From positions 248,001 through 312,000 of the forward strand of contig NZ_JAMDLH010000006.1 of NCBI RefSeq assembly GCF_023721755.1: a stretch of 64,000 bases of DNA. The letters are read 5' to 3'. The translations under genes and the position numbers were made by a program. Source of the stretch: Pleomorphomonas sp. NRK KF1. Lineage in GTDB: Bacteria; Pseudomonadota; Alphaproteobacteria; Rhizobiales; Pleomorphomonadaceae. Below, piece after piece: positions 40,204 to 49,578 of this stretch. How positions within the stretch are numbered: position 1 is the stretch's first letter; each line of letters starts with the position of its first letter. The notes below the pieces were generated by a model. That model was not told where the DNA came from. It saw nothing but the letters and a program-made list of their open reading frames with translations, and did not search any database.

Positions 40204-40401
40204 ATGAACAAGCCGCTTTCCACCGTCGATACCGCCGTCTCCATCCAGCTCACCGATGACGAGCGCCAGCCTTGCGAGATCTGGACGCGGGTCATGGGCT
40301 ATCACCGCCCCGTCTCGTCCTTCAACAAGGGCAAGAGATCCGAGTTCGCCGAGCGTACCTCCTTCACCGAGGCGAAGAGCCAAGGCGATGTTGCCCGCTG
40401 A
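40204..40401 (+). CDS. Stand-alone glycyl-radical domain of the anaerobic reductase
   Basis: A 65-residue protein that corresponds to the C-terminal domain of NrdD. It carries RVMGYHRP with the radical position at Gly32 and the downstream FNKGKRSEFAERTSFTE helix typical of NrdD ends. It has its own ribosome site (AAGGAG, 8 nt before the ATG), begins 22 bp after the nrdD stop in a different frame, and overlaps nrdG by 14 bp. It therefore looks like a real split subunit rather than a sequencing error. It should be the substrate of NrdG and dock into the large subunit. Confidence 0.88.
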   Translation: MNKPLSTVDTAVSIQLTDDERQPCEIWTRVMGYHRPVSSFNKGKRSEFAERTSFTEAKSQGDVAR

Positions 40402-41014
40402 CCTCGCGGTGGGCGGCTTTGCGCCGCTGTCCACCTGCGATTGGCCGGGCGAACTGGTTGCCACGGTATTCTGCCAAGGGTGCCCCTTCGCCTGCCGCTA
40501 TTGCCACAACACCGACCTGATCCCGCCCGGCCCTGGTGCCGGGCCGGATTTCGGGACGATCTTGGCATTGCTCGACAAGCGGCGCGGCCTTCTCGACGGT
40601 GTGGTGTTCTCTGGCGGCGAGCCGACCTTGCAGAGGGCTCTGCCGGAGGCTGCCGCTGCCGTGAGGGCACTGGGTTTTCAGGTCGGTTTGCACACCGCCG
40701 GTCCCTATCCCGGGCGGCTCGTCCGTGTGCTGCCGCTCGTCGACTGGGTCGGCTTCGACGTCAAGGCGCCATTCTCCGATTATGACAGGATCACCGGCGT
40801 GGCGGGGAGCGGCGAGCGCGCGAAGGCAAGTCTCCTTGCGCTCGTCGAGAGCGGAGTTGCCGTCGATGTTCGTACGACGGTGCATGCATCGTTGCTGAAA
40901 GACGATGATCTCGCTCGTCTTGACGGAGAGCTCGCTTCCGTCGGTCTTGGCCCAACGCGGCGGCAACCGTTTCGGGCCGAGGGGTGCCGCGATGCCGAAC
41001 TGCTGGCCGGTTGA
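40388..41014 (+). CDS. nrdG: Anaerobic reductase activating protein NrdG (radical SAM)
   Basis: A 208-residue activase with the radical-SAM cysteines C32-x3-C36-x2-C39 in CQGCPFACRYCHN, the GGE motif VVFSGGEPTLQ and a DVKAPFSDY strand. It generates the glycyl radical on the reductase. The ATG at 40388 lies inside the small glycyl-domain gene, so the two are translationally coupled. Family length is normal for the longer NrdG type. Confidence 0.93.
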   Translation: MLPADLAVGGFAPLSTCDWPGELVATVFCQGCPFACRYCHNTDLIPPGPGAGPDFGTILALLDKRRGLLDGVVFSGGEPTLQRALPEAAAAVRALGFQVGLHTAGPYPGRLVRVLPLVDWVGFDVKAPFSDYDRITGVAGSGERAKASLLALVESGVAVDVRTTVHASLLKDDDLARLDGELASVGLGPTRRQPFRAEGCRDAELLAG

Positions 41015-41038
41015 CTCGTCTGCCTTCTCTTCGCGAGG

Positions 41039-42004
41039 CTATTTCCTGGCGATGTCGATCTTGCGGCGCGGGCGGTGCGTTGCCGGCCGCTTCACCGGGC
41101 GGCCGGAGCTGCGCCCATTGGTCGCGGTGTGCCCGATGAAGTCGCCATAAAGGGCGGATACCGCGTTCAGGCGCGCTTCCACCCCGGGTCCCAGCTCGGC
41201 AAACACCGCATTGAAGAGAAGACCGATCAGGCTCGCCATGGCCGACGTGGCGTCCCAGAACTGGTCGAAGTCGGTGCGGACGACGAACATTTCATCGGCG
41301 GCCTCACGCCCCCAGGTGCAATAGGGATCTGTGATCAGCGTTACGTGCGTGCCGGCGGCGCGGGCCGCGATTCCGAGATGGCGTGCGAGGCGAGAGTAGC
41401 GGCGGCCGTCGATGATGACCAAAGCCGCTTCCGAAGGGGTATCGAGCAGAAGTTCGGCGAAGGTACCGTCGGCGGCGTCCATCAGATGCACGCCCGGCCT
41501 GAGATAGGAAAGGCCGTGAGCAAGATAGGCGGCATGGCCGCGTTCGGTCTGGAAACCGGCGACGAAGACCTTCTTCGAGTGCGCGAGTCGTGTGGCTGTG
41601 GCCTGAAAGGCGGGTGTTGCCGCCAACTCGTGGTTGGCGACGATCGCTGCGATCTCTCTTTCGAGAGCTCGGCTTTCTCCGCTTCGGTTGCGTTTGGCGA
41701 AATCTCGTAGCCGATCGCCGATCAGAAAGGCGCGATCGCCGAGATCGCCTCGAAGCGACGCCTTGAGATCCTTGAAATGGCGAAAGCCGATGGCGCGACA
41801 GTAACGGCCGACCGAAGCTTCGGAAACTCCGATGCGTCGGGCAACCGAGCCGGCGGTCTCGAAGGGCAGGCTTGCGAGATCGCTCAGGAAGAAGCTGGCA
41901 ATGGCTGCTTCCGTCCGTGTGGCGGCGGCAAGACTCTCCTCGATGCGGCGCCGAAGGTCGGCGCCCAGCTCCGCCGGTTCCCTTGCGTCGCCTTGTTCCT
42001 TCAC
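41039..42004 (-). CDS. RpiR/MurR-family transcriptional regulator
   Basis: A 321-residue regulator. N-terminal HTH_6 domain with ARRIGVSEASVGRYCRAIGFRHFKDLKASL (about 55-90), then a SIS sugar-phosphate-binding domain with KKVFVAGFQTERG and VIIDGRRYSRLARHLGIAARAAG. The GTG start at 42004 follows GGAGGAG. It is divergent from the racemase operon with a 115-bp shared promoter region, so that operon is the likely target. The Arg/Lys-rich tail is unusual. Confidence 0.9.
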   Translation of the reverse strand: MKEQGDAREPAELGADLRRRIEESLAAATRTEAAIASFFLSDLASLPFETAGSVARRIGVSEASVGRYCRAIGFRHFKDLKASLRGDLGDRAFLIGDRLRDFAKRNRSGESRALEREIAAIVANHELAATPAFQATATRLAHSKKVFVAGFQTERGHAAYLAHGLSYLRPGVHLMDAADGTFAELLLDTPSEAALVIIDGRRYSRLARHLGIAARAAGTHVTLITDPYCTWGREAADEMFVVRTDFDQFWDATSAMASLIGLLFNAVFAELGPGVEARLNAVSALYGDFIGHTATNGRSSGRPVKRPATHRPRRKIDIARK

Positions 42005-42119
42005 GCCAGACTCCTCCGTTTCCGAGATGAGTGACGCTGACAGGGAAATTGCGAACTGTCAATCTTGCAAAGAAACTTGCAGAGGCCTAGGGTCCCGGGG
42101 CATTCTCGGAGGTCCTGCC

Positions 42120-43238
42120 ATGACCCGTTCCCTCCCGCCGATCGAGCGCGCCGAGTTGAGACTCGTCCGGCTGCCGCTGATCAATCCCTTCACCATTTCG
42201 ACCGGGACCATGACGGAGCGCGTCTTTCCATTGGTGACGCTGTTCGCCGGCGGGCTTGAGGGCTATGCCGAAGGCGTCATGGACCCTCTACCCGATTTTC
42301 TCGAGGAGACGATCGCCGGCGCCATGGATCTGATCGGTGAGACCGTCCTGCCGTCGATGGTAGGGCGACCGTTTGAAAGTCCGGCGGCCGTCGAGAGGCT
42401 GCTCTCGCCCTGGCGCGGCAACCGCATGGCGCTTGCCACTGTCGAAATGGCTTTCTGGGACCTGTGGGCCAAGTGGCTCGGCCTTCCCCTCAAGACCCTG
42501 ATCGGCGGTTCGGGCGATGCGGTCGACGTTGGCGTTTCGCTCGGCATCGGCCCGGTGGATGGCACGCTGGCGCGCGTCGAAAGCCATGTGGCGCAGGGTT
42601 ACAAGCGCATCAAGCTGAAGATCATGCCGGGTCACGACATCGAGCTTCTGGAGGCTGTGCGGCAAGCCTTTCCGAACATCAGGCTGTCGGTCGATGCCAA
42701 CAGTGCCTATCGTCTTTCCGACTGGGCCGTTCTCGGCCGGCTCGACGATTTCCGGCTCGAGTATATCGAACAACCGCTCGCCCACGACGACATCGCCGAT
42801 CACGCGACGCTTCAAGGCCGGCTCAGGACACCCCTCTGCCTTGACGAGAGCATCCGGAGCGCCGGCCATGCCCGGCGGGCGCTTCAGGCCGATGCCACCC
42901 GCGTCATCAACATCAAGGTCGGTCGCGTCGGCGGCATCGCGGAGGCGATCCGTATCCACGACATCGCCGCCGCTTTCGATGTCCCCGTCTGGTGTGGCGG
43001 CATGCTGGAATCGGGCATCGGGCGCGCGCACAACATCCATCTCTCGACGCTGCCGAACTTCAGAAAGCCCGGCGACACGTCGTCGGCGAGCCGGTACTTC
43101 CATCGCGACATCATCGTCGAGAAACTGGAGACCAAGGACGGTCGCATGCCGGTGCCGGAGGGGCCGGGCATCGGCGTTCACCTCGATCGCGACGTTCTGG
43201 ACGATGTCACCCGGTCGGTTCGGAGCTTTTCGGCATGA
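42120..43238 (+). CDS. N-succinyl/N-acylamino-acid racemase (OSBS/NSAR enolase family)
   Basis: A 372-residue enolase-superfamily enzyme of the o-succinylbenzoate synthase/N-succinylamino-acid racemase branch. Catalytic lysines are K165 and K167 (KLK) and K266 (INIKVGRVGG); metal ligands are D192, E217 and D242. PVWCGGMLESGIGRAHN is the family signature. No menaquinone genes are nearby, and the next gene is a GNAT acyltransferase, so racemisation of N-acyl amino acids is favoured over OSBS activity. The start is ATG 42120. Confidence 0.88.
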   Translation: MTRSLPPIERAELRLVRLPLINPFTISTGTMTERVFPLVTLFAGGLEGYAEGVMDPLPDFLEETIAGAMDLIGETVLPSMVGRPFESPAAVERLLSPWRGNRMALATVEMAFWDLWAKWLGLPLKTLIGGSGDAVDVGVSLGIGPVDGTLARVESHVAQGYKRIKLKIMPGHDIELLEAVRQAFPNIRLSVDANSAYRLSDWAVLGRLDDFRLEYIEQPLAHDDIADHATLQGRLRTPLCLDESIRSAGHARRALQADATRVINIKVGRVGGIAEAIRIHDIAAAFDVPVWCGGMLESGIGRAHNIHLSTLPNFRKPGDTSSASRYFHRDIIVEKLETKDGRMPVPEGPGIGVHLDRDVLDDVTRSVRSFSA

Positions 43239-43984
43239 GCGTCGGTGACACGCAGCCGGTCATTCGCGATCTCCAGGGCATGACCGAGTTCCTTGCTGCC
43301 GAGGAGCTGCAACGCGACGTCTGGGGTCCGGACGACAAGACCGATCCCGGCGACCTGATGATGGTGATCCAGGCGGAGGGCGGACTTGCCGCTGGCGCCT
43401 TTCTCGGGGATCGCCTGATCGGCTACGTTTTCGCCTTTCCAACGGCCACGCCCGGCGTTCAGCATTCGCACCGCCTTGCCGTGCGCGCGGAGGCGCGCGG
43501 GCTCGGACTTGGACTGAAGCTGAAGCTCTATCAGGCCGACTGGTGCCTTCGGCGCGGCATTCGGCACGTGCGGTGGACCTACGATCCCCTGCGCCTTCCC
43601 AACGCCGCGCTCAACATCGGCCGCCTCGGAGCCACGGCCGCCATCTACCATCGCGACTACTATGGCGAGATGGGGGGCATCAACGCCGGCACCGCATCCG
43701 ATCGTCTTCTTGCCGACTGGCGTCTCGATGGCGAGCGTTACGCGCGCTGCCGGGCCGGGGCCTCCATGCTGACGGCAGCCGAGGCCGCCGCCGCTCACCG
43801 CATCATTCTGCCTGCGGACTTCGCGGGCTTGCTCAAGACCGATCCCGGTACGGCAGGCGCCGAGCGCCTTCGGGTACGGGAGGAGATCGAGGCGGCTTTT
43901 TCAGCTGGCCTCGTCATCGTCGGCGTTGACACGAGGGAACCGGCCTATCTCCTGGTACGTTCACCCACCGATGGGGCGGCGTGA
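43235..43984 (+). CDS. GNAT acyltransferase, racemase partner
   Basis: A 249-residue GNAT-fold protein, longer than usual. The acyl-CoA loop is in AVRAEARGLGLGLKLK, and TYDPLRLPNAALNIGRLGA resembles the acyltransferases found next to NSAR genes. It overlaps the racemase by ATGA. In characterised pathways such an enzyme N-succinylates D-amino acids before racemisation. The third enzyme, a desuccinylase, is not in the window. Confidence 0.82.
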   Translation: MSVGDTQPVIRDLQGMTEFLAAEELQRDVWGPDDKTDPGDLMMVIQAEGGLAAGAFLGDRLIGYVFAFPTATPGVQHSHRLAVRAEARGLGLGLKLKLYQADWCLRRGIRHVRWTYDPLRLPNAALNIGRLGATAAIYHRDYYGEMGGINAGTASDRLLADWRLDGERYARCRAGASMLTAAEAAAAHRIILPADFAGLLKTDPGTAGAERLRVREEIEAAFSAGLVIVGVDTREPAYLLVRSPTDGAA

Positions 43985-44110
43985 GAGGAAACGAGCGAGC
44001 ATTGCCTACGGCGATCCGCTAGACTACATAGATCCTGTACGCGGTTTTTTCTTTCTTTCGATAGATTCCAACAACTTCCCTGATTGTCGTCCTCCAGATT
44101 GTGAGAAGCC

Positions 44111-45517
44111 ATGTCCGTCAGTTTTGGAACGTCGGGCCTCCGAGGCCCCGCCATCGATTTCACCGGCCCCACGACAGCTGCTTACGTCCGCGCCTTTTTG
44201 GAAGTCATTTGCTCCGGCTTGTCGTCGCGAACGGTTTACCTCGGCGCTGATCTGAGGGCGTCGAGCCCGGAGATCGCAGGATTTGCCGCGGCAGCCATCT
44301 CCGCCGCCGGCCGGACACCCGTTTATGCCGGCAACGTGCCGACCCCCGCGCTGGCAGCCTACGCCCTGGCACGCCAGTCCCCGGCGGTGATGGTCACCGG
44401 CAGCCACATTCCCGAAGACTACAACGGCATCAAGTTCTATCGCCCCGACGGCGAGTTCCTGAAAGAGGACGAGGCGCCTGTGCGCAATCGGGCGGAGGTT
44501 CTGCTTGGGGAGGGGCTTTCGGCGGGTACGGGCGATTTGCCACCGGTCGATCCGGCTATCGCCGAGGCTTATGTCTCGCGCTACATCGACGCGTTTTCTG
44601 GCCAGCCGCTCAAGGGCTTGCGGATTGGTCTCGATCTTCATTCCGCCGTCGGCCGCGACCTGACGGCCCGCATTGTCGAAGGCCTCGGCGCAGAGGTCTT
44701 CTCGTATCGTCGTTCCGACCACTTCATTGCCGTGGATACCGAGGCGCTTGATCCGGCCGATCTCGCGCGTGCCAAGGACCAGATCGCTGCCCATCGACTT
44801 GATGCCGTGGTGTCCACCGACGGCGATGGCGACCGGCCGCTCGTGATCGACGAGGCCGGTCGGCAGGTGAACGGCGACGTGCTCGGCATTCTCACCGCCC
44901 GCCGGCTCGGTGCAAAGACGGTGGTGACGCCGATCTCCTCGACATCGGCCATCGAGATGACCGGCTGGTTCGACACGGTGGTTCGCACCCGCATTGGCTC
45001 GCCCTATGTGGTGGCCGGCATGGCCGCCGCGACGGCAGCGCCGGTGGTCGGCTTCGAGGCCAATGGTGGTTTCCTGACGGAAAGCGATATCGCGCTGTCC
45101 GGCGGCTCGCTTTCGCGCCTGCCGACGCGCGATGCCATTTTGCCGATGGTCGCAGCTCTGGTCGCCGCCGCCGAAGCGAAGAGGCCTTTGTCGGCGCTGG
45201 TGGCCGACTTGCCGCCGCGCGTCATGAAGGCTGACCGGCTGAAGAAGATCGCGCCGGCCGACGGGGCAAAGCTTATTTCCGCGCTCGACGCTTCGCGCGA
45301 GGCACGCGTTGCACTCGATCCTCGTCTCGCCGCGCCGGTGGCGGTGGATCACACCGATGGCCTCCGCTTTGTCCTTCAGAACGGGGATATCGTCCATTTC
45401 CGTCAGTCGGGTAATGCGCCGGAGCTGCGCTGCTACGTCGAGACCGACAGCGTCGAGGCGACAGATGCCCTGCTCGGCGACATGTTGGCCGCCCTCAATC
45501 GTCATTTCGCAGCCTGA
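44111..45517 (+). CDS. manB: Phosphomannomutase
   Basis: A 468-residue alpha-D-phosphohexomutase. The phosphoserine loop is MVTGSHIPEDYNGIKFY (Ser98; the classical TASHNP is altered), the magnesium loop is STDGDGDRPLV and the sugar loop GFEANGGF. Converts mannose-6-phosphate to mannose-1-phosphate for the next enzyme. It starts a two-gene unit with manC (6 bp gap). Confidence 0.92.
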   Translation: MSVSFGTSGLRGPAIDFTGPTTAAYVRAFLEVICSGLSSRTVYLGADLRASSPEIAGFAAAAISAAGRTPVYAGNVPTPALAAYALARQSPAVMVTGSHIPEDYNGIKFYRPDGEFLKEDEAPVRNRAEVLLGEGLSAGTGDLPPVDPAIAEAYVSRYIDAFSGQPLKGLRIGLDLHSAVGRDLTARIVEGLGAEVFSYRRSDHFIAVDTEALDPADLARAKDQIAAHRLDAVVSTDGDGDRPLVIDEAGRQVNGDVLGILTARRLGAKTVVTPISSTSAIEMTGWFDTVVRTRIGSPYVVAGMAAATAAPVVGFEANGGFLTESDIALSGGSLSRLPTRDAILPMVAALVAAAEAKRPLSALVADLPPRVMKADRLKKIAPADGAKLISALDASREARVALDPRLAAPVAVDHTDGLRFVLQNGDIVHFRQSGNAPELRCYVETDSVEATDALLGDMLAALNRHFAA

Positions 45518-45523
45518 GAGGCC

Positions 45524-46957
45524 ATGATGTCGCAAGGATCCCCCAAGGTCGTTCCTGTCATCCTGGCCGGCGGTTCCGGTACCCGCCTGTGGCCGGCATC
45601 GCGCGACGCTTTCCCCAAGCAGTTCCAGCCGCTGACCGGCGACCTCTCGACCTATCAGGAAACGCTGAGGCGCGTTGCCGATCCCACGCTGTTCGATGAT
45701 CCGGTGGTGATCACTTCGGACGCGTTTCGCTTCTTCGCCCGTCGGCAGGCGGCCGACGTCGGCGTCAACGCCACGGTGGTACTGGAACCGGCGCGCCGCG
45801 ATAGCGCGGCCGCCGTCGCAGCAGCTGCCGCCTATGTCGAGAAAACTCGCCCGGGCAGCGCGGTGCTGGCGCTTGCCGCCGACCATGTGGTGCTCGACGA
45901 CGACGTGTTTCGCGACGCGGTCCGACTGGGTCTCAAGGCGGCGGAGGGCGGCAAGATCGTGGTGTTCGGCCTCGTTCCGACCGAACCGAAGACCGCCTAC
46001 GGCTATATTCGCCCGGGCAAGGCGCTCGATGACAACGACGACCTTTGCCTCGTCGATGCCTTCGTCGAAAAGCCGAACGCGGAGACGGCGCTCGACTATC
46101 TCCGGCAGGGCTACCTCTGGAACTCTGGCAACTTCCTGTTCAAGGCGAGCCAGATGCTGGCCGAGTTCGGCAAGTATGCGCCGGACATCGGTGCCGCCGC
46201 TTCTGAAGCCGTCGACAAGGCTTCCGAGGATATCGGCTTCGTTCGTCTCGATCCCGAAGCGTTCTCGACCGCACGCAAGACGTCCATCGACTATGCGGTG
46301 ATCGAGAAGACCGATGAGATCGCCGTGGTCAAGGGGCGCTTCCGCTGGTCGGATGTTGGCGCCTGGGATGCCATCTGGCAGGTGAGCGAGCACGACGGGG
46401 AGGGCAATGCGGTCCATGGGGACGGCGTGATCCTGGCCTCGCGCGACTGCCTCGTTCATAGCCAAGGCATTCTGACGACCGTAGTCGGCGCCGAAGGTCT
46501 GCTCGTCGTGGCCACGCCCGACGCGGTGATGGTGGCGCCGCGCGAGCAGGCGCAGGCCGTCAAGGGATTGGTCGATGCGCTGAAGGAAGGCGGACGCAAC
46601 GAGGCGACGCTGCATCGTCGCGACTACCGTCCCTGGGGCTATATCGAAGCGCTGGTGGCGGGGCCGCGTTTTGCGGTGAAGCACATCGTGGTCGATCCCG
46701 GCGGTGTGTTGTCGCTGCAGCGGCATCAGCACCGGGCCGAGCATTGGGTGGTGGTCAACGGTACGGCGACCATCGAGATCCAAGGAGAAGAGCCCCGCCT
46801 TCTCACCATCAACCAGTCGGCCTACGTGCCGCTCGGTGCCAAACATCGCCTCTCCAACCGGGGCAAGATCCCGCTGGAGCTGATCGAAGTGCAGTCCGGC
46901 GCCTATCTCGGTGAGGACGATATCGAGCGCCTCGAGGACATCTATCGAAGAGGCTGA
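45524..46957 (+). CDS. manC: Mannose-1-phosphate guanylyltransferase/mannose-6-phosphate isomerase
   Basis: A 477-residue bifunctional type II enzyme. The pyrophosphorylase signature ILAGGSGTRLWPASRDAFPKQF lies at the N-terminus, FVEKPNAETA in the middle, and a C-terminal cupin isomerase with RPWGYIEAL and LSLQRHQHRAEHWVVVNG metal-binding histidines. With the phosphomannomutase it makes GDP-mannose for exopolysaccharide or LPS. Confidence 0.95.
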   Translation: MMSQGSPKVVPVILAGGSGTRLWPASRDAFPKQFQPLTGDLSTYQETLRRVADPTLFDDPVVITSDAFRFFARRQAADVGVNATVVLEPARRDSAAAVAAAAAYVEKTRPGSAVLALAADHVVLDDDVFRDAVRLGLKAAEGGKIVVFGLVPTEPKTAYGYIRPGKALDDNDDLCLVDAFVEKPNAETALDYLRQGYLWNSGNFLFKASQMLAEFGKYAPDIGAAASEAVDKASEDIGFVRLDPEAFSTARKTSIDYAVIEKTDEIAVVKGRFRWSDVGAWDAIWQVSEHDGEGNAVHGDGVILASRDCLVHSQGILTTVVGAEGLLVVATPDAVMVAPREQAQAVKGLVDALKEGGRNEATLHRRDYRPWGYIEALVAGPRFAVKHIVVDPGGVLSLQRHQHRAEHWVVVNGTATIEIQGEEPRLLTINQSAYVPLGAKHRLSNRGKIPLELIEVQSGAYLGEDDIERLEDIYRRG

Positions 46958-46991
46958 AAAAGCCGATTGGCGACCAGGTGTGTTTCAGATC

Positions 46992-47034
46992 ACGGGCAAG
47001 CGGACACGTTTCGGTTCGCTTGCCCGTTGTCTTT
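46992..47034. terminator. Terminator between manC and the epimerase gene
   Basis: ACGGGCAAGCG and CGCTTGCCCGT form a perfect 11-bp stem with a 14-nt loop, followed by TGTCTTTT. It ends manC and may also act on the convergent epimerase transcript. Confidence 0.85.
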
Positions 47035-48042
47035 TCAGCCCTTCCAGATCCTGTACCATTCGACGAAGCTCTTGACGCCGGTCGGCACGTCGGTCTGCGG
47101 CACGTAGCCGGTGAGGGCTTTCAGAAGATCCGGCGCAGCGTAGGTCTGCGGCACATCGCCCTTCTGCATGGGCAGCAGGTTGCGGACGGCCGGCTTGCCG
47201 AGCGCCTGTTCGATGGCGGCGATGAAGTCGAGAAGGCCGACCGGCTGGCCGCCGCCGATGTTGACGATGCGGAATGACGCCTGGCGGGATAGTGTGTCGA
47301 TGATGCCCTCAGCCGTGACGCGGTTGTCCTCGCTCGGGGCAACCGGCACCAGGCGGATGATCGCCTCGACGAGATCTTCGACATAGGTGAAGTCGCGCCG
47401 CATCTTGCCTTCGCCGTAGACGTCGATCGCCTCACCCTTCTCGATGGCGTCGACGAACTTGAACAGCGCCATGTCCGGCCGCCCCCAGGGGCCGTATACG
47501 GTGAAGAAGCGGAAGGCGGTGGTCGGGATCTTCCAGAGGTGGGCGTAGGAGTGCGCCATCGCCTCCATCGCCTTCTTGGTTGCCGCATAGAGCGTCAGCG
47601 GCTCGTCGGTCTTGTCGCTCTCGGCGAAGGGGACCTTGTCGTTGGCCCCATAGACCGACGACGTCGAGGCGAGCATCAGGTGCTTGACCTCGCATTGCCT
47701 GGCGAGTTCCAGCACGTTCCAGCTGCCGGTGAGGTTGGCGTCGACATAAGCCTTGGGGTTCTCGAGGCTGTAGCGGACGCCGGCCTGGGCGGCGAGATGG
47801 ATGATCACCTCGGGCTCGGCGAGCTCGGCCGCCTGCTGCAGCGCAACGGCATCCTCAAGTTGGCCGATCACCGCACGGAAGCCGTTCGACCGCTCCAGGA
47901 GGGCATGCCGCGCTTCCTTGAGGCGGACGTCGTAATACTGGGTCATGCCGTCGAAGCCGGTGACGAAGTGACCGGCGTCGAGCAGGCGCTTGGCAAGGTG
48001 GAAGCCGATGAAGCCGGCGGTGCCGGTGATCAGGAAGCGCAT
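47035..48042 (-). CDS. UDP-glucuronate 4-epimerase family NAD-dependent epimerase
   Basis: A 335-residue short-chain-type epimerase. NAD motif [15 protein letters not shown], Ser in STSSVYG, the YAATKK catalytic pair (Tyr-x3-Lys) and [18 protein letters not shown] are typical of UDP-glucuronate 4-epimerases making UDP-galacturonate. The ATG at 48042 shares a base with the stop of the upstream UDP-glucose dehydrogenase (TAATG), so product and substrate enzymes are coupled. Confidence 0.92.
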   Translation of the reverse strand: MRFLITGTAGFIGFHLAKRLLDAGHFVTGFDGMTQYYDVRLKEARHALLERSNGFRAVIGQLEDAVALQQAAELAEPEVIIHLAAQAGVRYSLENPKAYVDANLTGSWNVLELARQCEVKHLMLASTSSVYGANDKVPFAESDKTDEPLTLYAATKKAMEAMAHSYAHLWKIPTTAFRFFTVYGPWGRPDMALFKFVDAIEKGEAIDVYGEGKMRRDFTYVEDLVEAIIRLVPVAPSEDNRVTAEGIIDTLSRQASFRIVNIGGGQPVGLLDFIAAIEQALGKPAVRNLLPMQKGDVPQTYAAPDLLKALTGYVPQTDVPTGVKSFVEWYRIWKG

Positions 48043-49382
48043 TATTCGGCCGCCTTGGCTGCGGCGTCGGCAAGCCCGGCGCCTCGTCCTACGCTCACGT
48101 AGCTGAAGCCGTGCTTCTCGATCTCTTCGGGGCGATAGATGTTCCTGAGGTCGACCAGCACCGGCGCCTTCATCAGCCCCTTGAGGCGGGGGAAGTCGAG
48201 GGCGCGGAACTCGTTCCACTCGGTGACGATGCAGAGCGCATCCGCCCCCTCGGCCGCTTCGTAGGCGCTGCCGACATAGGCGATGCCGTCGATCAGCTTC
48301 CTGGCGTTGTCCATGCCCTCGGGATCGAAGCCGCGCACCTTGGCACCGGCATCCTGCAAGGCCTGGATGATGGAGATGGCCGGGCTGTCGCGCATGTCGT
48401 CGGTCATCGGCTTGAAGGTCAGGCCGAGCACGGCCACCGTCTTGCCGCGCACGTCGCCACCCACCGCCTGGACTACCTTGCGCGCCATGGCCCGCTTGCG
48501 CGTGTCGTTCACCGCCACGGTGGTCTCGATGAGACGGATCGGGCTGTCATAATCCTGGGCGGTCTTGACCAGCGCCAGCGTATCCTTGGGGAAGCAGGAG
48601 CCACCATAGCCGGGACCGGCATGCAGGAACTTCGCTCCGATGCGACCGTCGAGGCCGATGCCGCGCGCCACCTGCTGCACGTCGGCGCCCACCTTCTCGC
48701 AGAGATCGGCGATCTCGTTGATGAAGGTGATCTTCATGGCGAGAAACGCGTTGCCGGCATACTTGATCAGTTCTGAGGTGCGGCGCTTGGTGAACAGCAG
48801 CGGCGCCTGGTTGAGATAGAGCGGCCGGTAGACCTCGGTCATCACTTCCTTGGCCCGCTCGTCCTCGTAGCCGATGACGATGCGGTCTGGCCGCTTGAAG
48901 TCGTCGATGGCGGCGCCTTCGCGCAGGAATTCGGGGTTGGAGACGACGGCGACGTCAGCGGCCGGGTTGGTCTCGCGAATGATGCGCTCGACCTCGTCAC
49001 CGGTACCGACCGGCACGGTCGATTTGGTGACCACCACCGTGAAGCCCTTGACCGCCGCGGCGATCTCGCGGGCCGCTGCATAGACATAGGAGAGATCGGC
49101 ATGGCCGTCGCCGCGCCTGGACGGCGTGCCGACGGCGATGAACACCACGTCGGCCTCGGCCACCGGGCCGGCGAGATCGGTCGAGAAGGTCAGCCGGCCC
49201 GCCTTGACGTTGGCGGCGACCAGTGCATCCAGCCCCGGCTCGTAGATGGGGATCTCGCCACGCTCCAGCGCCTCGATCTTCTCCACCGCCTTGTCCATGC
49301 AGACCACGTCATGGCCGAAATCGGCAAAGCACGTTCCCGATACAAGGCCGACGTAGCCAGAACCAATCATCACGATCTTCAC
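48042..49382 (-). CDS. ugd: UDP-glucose 6-dehydrogenase
   Basis: A 446-residue enzyme that oxidises UDP-glucose to UDP-glucuronate. The N-terminal [20 protein letters not shown] Rossmann motif, [14 protein letters not shown], the catalytic cysteine in [13 protein letters not shown] and the C-terminal [17 protein letters not shown] region are intact. The start is ATG 49382. It forms an operon with the 4-epimerase. Common roles are acidic exopolysaccharide and LPS core sugars. Confidence 0.96.
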   Translation of the reverse strand: MKIVMIGSGYVGLVSGTCFADFGHDVVCMDKAVEKIEALERGEIPIYEPGLDALVAANVKAGRLTFSTDLAGPVAEADVVFIAVGTPSRRGDGHADLSYVYAAAREIAAAVKGFTVVVTKSTVPVGTGDEVERIIRETNPAADVAVVSNPEFLREGAAIDDFKRPDRIVIGYEDERAKEVMTEVYRPLYLNQAPLLFTKRRTSELIKYAGNAFLAMKITFINEIADLCEKVGADVQQVARGIGLDGRIGAKFLHAGPGYGGSCFPKDTLALVKTAQDYDSPIRLIETTVAVNDTRKRAMARKVVQAVGGDVRGKTVAVLGLTFKPMTDDMRDSPAISIIQALQDAGAKVRGFDPEGMDNARKLIDGIAYVGSAYEAAEGADALCIVTEWNEFRALDFPRLKGLMKAPVLVDLRNIYRPEEIEKHGFSYVSVGRGAGLADAAAKAAE

Positions 49383-49461
49383 GGCAAGCTCTCCTGAAAC
49401 GGCGCGTCGTCTGGCCTTCAGTTCGGCGCCGAAGTGGCTCGGTTTCTACTCTACTTCGGCG

Positions 49462-49487
49462 CCGTCATTTCACGACGGACCGTCATT
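49462..49487. promoter_or_regulatory. Candidate TetR operator
   Basis: CCGTCATT occurs twice, 18 bp apart, and GACGG between the copies makes CCGTC-N7-GACGG and GACGG-A-CCGTC inverted repeats. The cluster sits in the 196-bp gap between ugd and the tetR gene, where an autoregulatory operator would be expected. Confidence 0.35.
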
Positions 49488-49578
49488 GTCGAGTGGCTTT
49501 GGGCAATGTCGCTCTGTCGCTGTGTGGCTTGACTAAACGCCGATGGTCGATGCGCACCGAAAGCTGTAGACAACGCTT

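Noticed and set aside
38037-40295. A 752-codon minus-strand frame opposite nrdD
   Set aside because: It is antisense to a well-recognised reductase and crosses the nrdD/glycyl-domain junction; composition is typical of a shadow frame.
44024-46846. A 940-codon open frame on the minus strand
   Set aside because: It lies entirely opposite manB and manC, which have clear catalytic motifs. Such long antisense frames arise in high-GC DNA; the frame's protein is His/Arg/Asp-rich and matches no family I know.
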